7,741 nt of DNA from assembly GCA_034932685.1 (NCBI GenBank), contig JAYFOM010000046.1, positions 1 to 7,741 of the forward strand, written 5' to 3'. The position numbers were made by a program, and so were the translations under genes. Below, one piece after another: positions 6,108 through 7,741 of this stretch (position 1 is the first letter of the stretch; each line of letters starts with the position of its first letter). The notes under the pieces are model-generated. The model was not told the origin of the DNA. It saw only the letters and a program-made list of their open reading frames with translations, and made no database searches. The stretch comes from JAQUCI01 sp034932685. GTDB taxonomy: Bacteria; Bacillota_I; Bacilli_A; Erysipelotrichales; Erysipelotrichaceae.

Positions 6108-7741
6108 TAGATCGCTCCATCATTTTGTAACATTTGTTTCAACTTGACCAAAGCAACCTTGGTTTCTGCTGTTGTCTCACCTAATAGTGACGCTATTTCT
6201 TGAGCAACGCGCATTTGTTTTTTAATGACATCATCAGTTGTACGTAACGTTTCAATCTTCATATCCTTTAAGCGATTATCATAATCTGTCTTTTCGGTAA
6301 TGTCCTTAAAGATCGCAAATGATAGATTTTCTTTTTGTAGGTAAATGATCGATACTTCCACAAAGGTATTAGTCTTAGCGATATAGTCTTGTTTATGATA
6401 AATGTTCTTCTTTTCATTTAACACCACCATAAAATCCGCAACATCATAGTAATCATATAGCTTGCGCCCTTCAACATCCTTATCATCAACCCCAACCATT
6501 TCAATCGCTTTTTGGTTAATCTCCACGATATTAAGATCATTATCAACCAAAATGATACCATTGGGGCTATTTTGAATTATCTCATATGACATTGATTCAG
6601 CTCTTTGGCGCATGTAAGGAATACACATTTCAATGTCCGCATAACCATTAGCTACAGCCCAAGCTTTCTCTTTACAGCTATCATATCCACAAGCGCCACA
6701 GTTATACTCATCTTCAGGCTTGTTTTTACCAGTTTGACTTAAGATTGCTTTAATCTGAGCTTCACTTGGGGTATATTCTTTAGCCTTGATTGGCTTGAAA
6801 TTATATGATAGATCAAGATGTTGATCGATCATAGGTTGCTCATTAACGCTATTTTTCTTACTAGCATAATGGCGTATATCCGCGTTAGCTTTTACCGCTG
6901 AGCCTTCTTTGATCAAACTACAAGGACCATTGACACATGAATACTCACATGCACTTAGCTCTAAAAACATCCCTGATAAGCTATCAATATTTTCAAGTAC
7001 TTCGCGACACTTATCAATACCATCAACAGCCACAAACTCATAGTTATCAATATAACCATTAAATGATTTAATGATACCTCGACTTATCGGATAATATTTA
7101 GCTTTATTTTGTTCACCATTAGATTCTATTTGTACTTCGATTTCATCTAATTTGATATTAGCTTTTTTAAAGAGTATTGCTAGGTCTTCAAAAGTTAATA
7201 CGCCATCAATGATACTACTTTGATCAGCTTCCTTTTTCTTAGCAATACAAGGCCCAATAAAGACAACATGGGCATTGGGATAACGTTTTTTAAGCATCTT
7301 AGCATGAGCTACCATTGGTGATACTACTGGCGCAAGATATTTGATCGCTAAAGGATAATACATACAGATCATCATGTTTACAGCTGGACATGCTGAACTT
7401 ATGAAGTTCTTATACTCTTGTTTCTGTAGTATTTCTTTATAGCTATTTGTTACACTAGCTGCACCGACGGCTGTTTCTTCAGCTTTCGCAAAGCCTAAAC
7501 TTTTTAATGCTTGCTCCATGATCGTGAAATCATCAAGTTTAAAACTTGAAACAAAGGAAGGAGCGATACTAGCGATCACAGGACGATTATCCTGAAGTAG
7601 TAATTCTATCTTATCAATATCACTATGAACACTCTTAGCGTTTTGTGGACACACCGAAGTACATTTACCACAAAGAATACATCTTTCATATATGATCCTT
7701 GCTTGATGATTTACGACTCTGATCGCTTTAACCGGACAATT
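6107..7741 (-). CDS. hydS: Group C (sensory) [FeFe] hydrogenase with PAS domain, 5' end beyond window
   Basis: 544 residues are visible; the frame is open to the right edge. An apparent GTG start at 7652-7654 is internal, because the residues before it complete a ferredoxin motif (CILCGKCTSVCP, visible residues 21-32, after CPVKAIRV at 2-9). The H-cluster domain (about 45-280) has P1 SSACP (C118), P2 GPCIAKK (C165) and P3 LSACEYSC (C265, C269). Ala117 replaces the proton-relay cysteine of catalytic enzymes, a hallmark of sensory HydS that predicts weak turnover. A CGACGYDSC domain (C348, C351, C356, C373) holds another [4Fe-4S] cluster. It is followed by a PAS domain (about 384-482) and a coiled-coil tail (485-540). 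There is no histidine kinase or DNA-binding domain, so the signal must leave by protein contact, most simply to the overlapping phosphatase. The stop is TAA. Confidence 0.92.
   Translation of the reverse strand, partial: NCPVKAIRVVNHQARIIYERCILCGKCTSVCPQNAKSVHSDIDKIELLLQDNRPVIASIAPSFVSSFKLDDFTIMEQALKSLGFAKAEETAVGAASVTNSYKEILQKQEYKNFISSACPAVNMMICMYYPLAIKYLAPVVSPMVAHAKMLKKRYPNAHVVFIGPCIAKKKEADQSSIIDGVLTFEDLAILFKKANIKLDEIEVQIESNGEQNKAKYYPISRGIIKSFNGYIDNYEFVAVDGIDKCREVLENIDSLSGMFLELSACEYSCVNGPCSLIKEGSAVKANADIRHYASKKNSVNEQPMIDQHLDLSYNFKPIKAKEYTPSEAQIKAILSQTGKNKPEDEYNCGACGYDSCKEKAWAVANGYADIEMCIPYMRQRAESMSYEIIQNSPNGIILVDNDLNIVEINQKAIEMVGVDDKDVEGRKLYDYYDVADFMVVLNEKKNIYHKQDYIAKTNTFVEVSIIYLQKENLSFAIFKDITEKTDYDNRLKDMKIETLRTTDDVIKKQMRVAQEIASLLGETTAETKVALVKLKQMLQNDGAI
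6115..6118 (-). promoter_or_regulatory. Ribosome binding site of the phosphatase, inside the end of hydS
   Basis: GGAG lies 7 bases before the ATG at 6107, within the last codons of the sensory hydrogenase. The stop and start share one base (TAATG), so the two proteins are likely made in a coupled, near-fixed ratio. Confidence 0.6.

Noticed and set aside
7652..7654. GTG as start of the sensory hydrogenase
   Set aside because: The frame continues upstream to the window edge and encodes the cysteines of a 2[4Fe-4S] ferredoxin motif, so the real start lies outside the window.

Overview
The window reads as a low-GC, anaerobic Firmicutes-like bacterium, possibly from the Mollicutes-related or Erysipelotrichia-like lineages. 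The clues are AT-rich DNA, AGGAGG-type ribosome binding sites, oxygen-sensitive [FeFe] hydrogenases and a SpoIIE-type phosphatase. TGA is used as a stop codon in two intact genes, so this is the standard code and not that of Mycoplasma. The lineage is an inference and cannot be fixed from this sequence alone. Every supported gene is on the minus strand, so transcription runs from high to low coordinates.

Right half (7741 down to 3516): a tightly packed hydrogen-metabolism operon. First comes a group C (sensory, HydS-type) [FeFe] hydrogenase, cut by the right edge, carrying ferredoxin, H-cluster, CxxCG iron-sulfur, PAS and coiled-coil segments. Its stop codon overlaps the start of a SpoIIE/PP2C-type phosphatase by one base. 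Next, after a 9-base gap, is a group B [FeFe] hydrogenase. A strong hairpin terminator closes the operon. A reasonable model is that HydS senses H2 or redox state and acts through the phosphatase on an unseen phosphoprotein, with the group B enzyme as a partner or regulated catalyst.

Left half (3437 down to 1): a polymorphic-toxin locus. A 204-codon toxin fragment with an HH-type nuclease domain begins at a TTG right after a TGA and has no ribosome binding site. It is followed, with its stop codon inside the next ribosome binding site, by a 279-residue protein with two CxxCG motifs. That protein is best explained as the cognate immunity protein. Then comes a 640-codon stretch of Rhs/YD-repeat protein including a full Rhs core motif. 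It has no start codon at its upstream end, and its C-terminal tip runs off the left edge. The layout is that of displaced (orphan) Rhs tip, immunity and core fragments rather than one intact Rhs effector. The toxin-immunity pair contains no GATC site, although GATC is about three-fold over-represented in the Rhs fragment, the phosphatase and HydS, which suggests a different origin.
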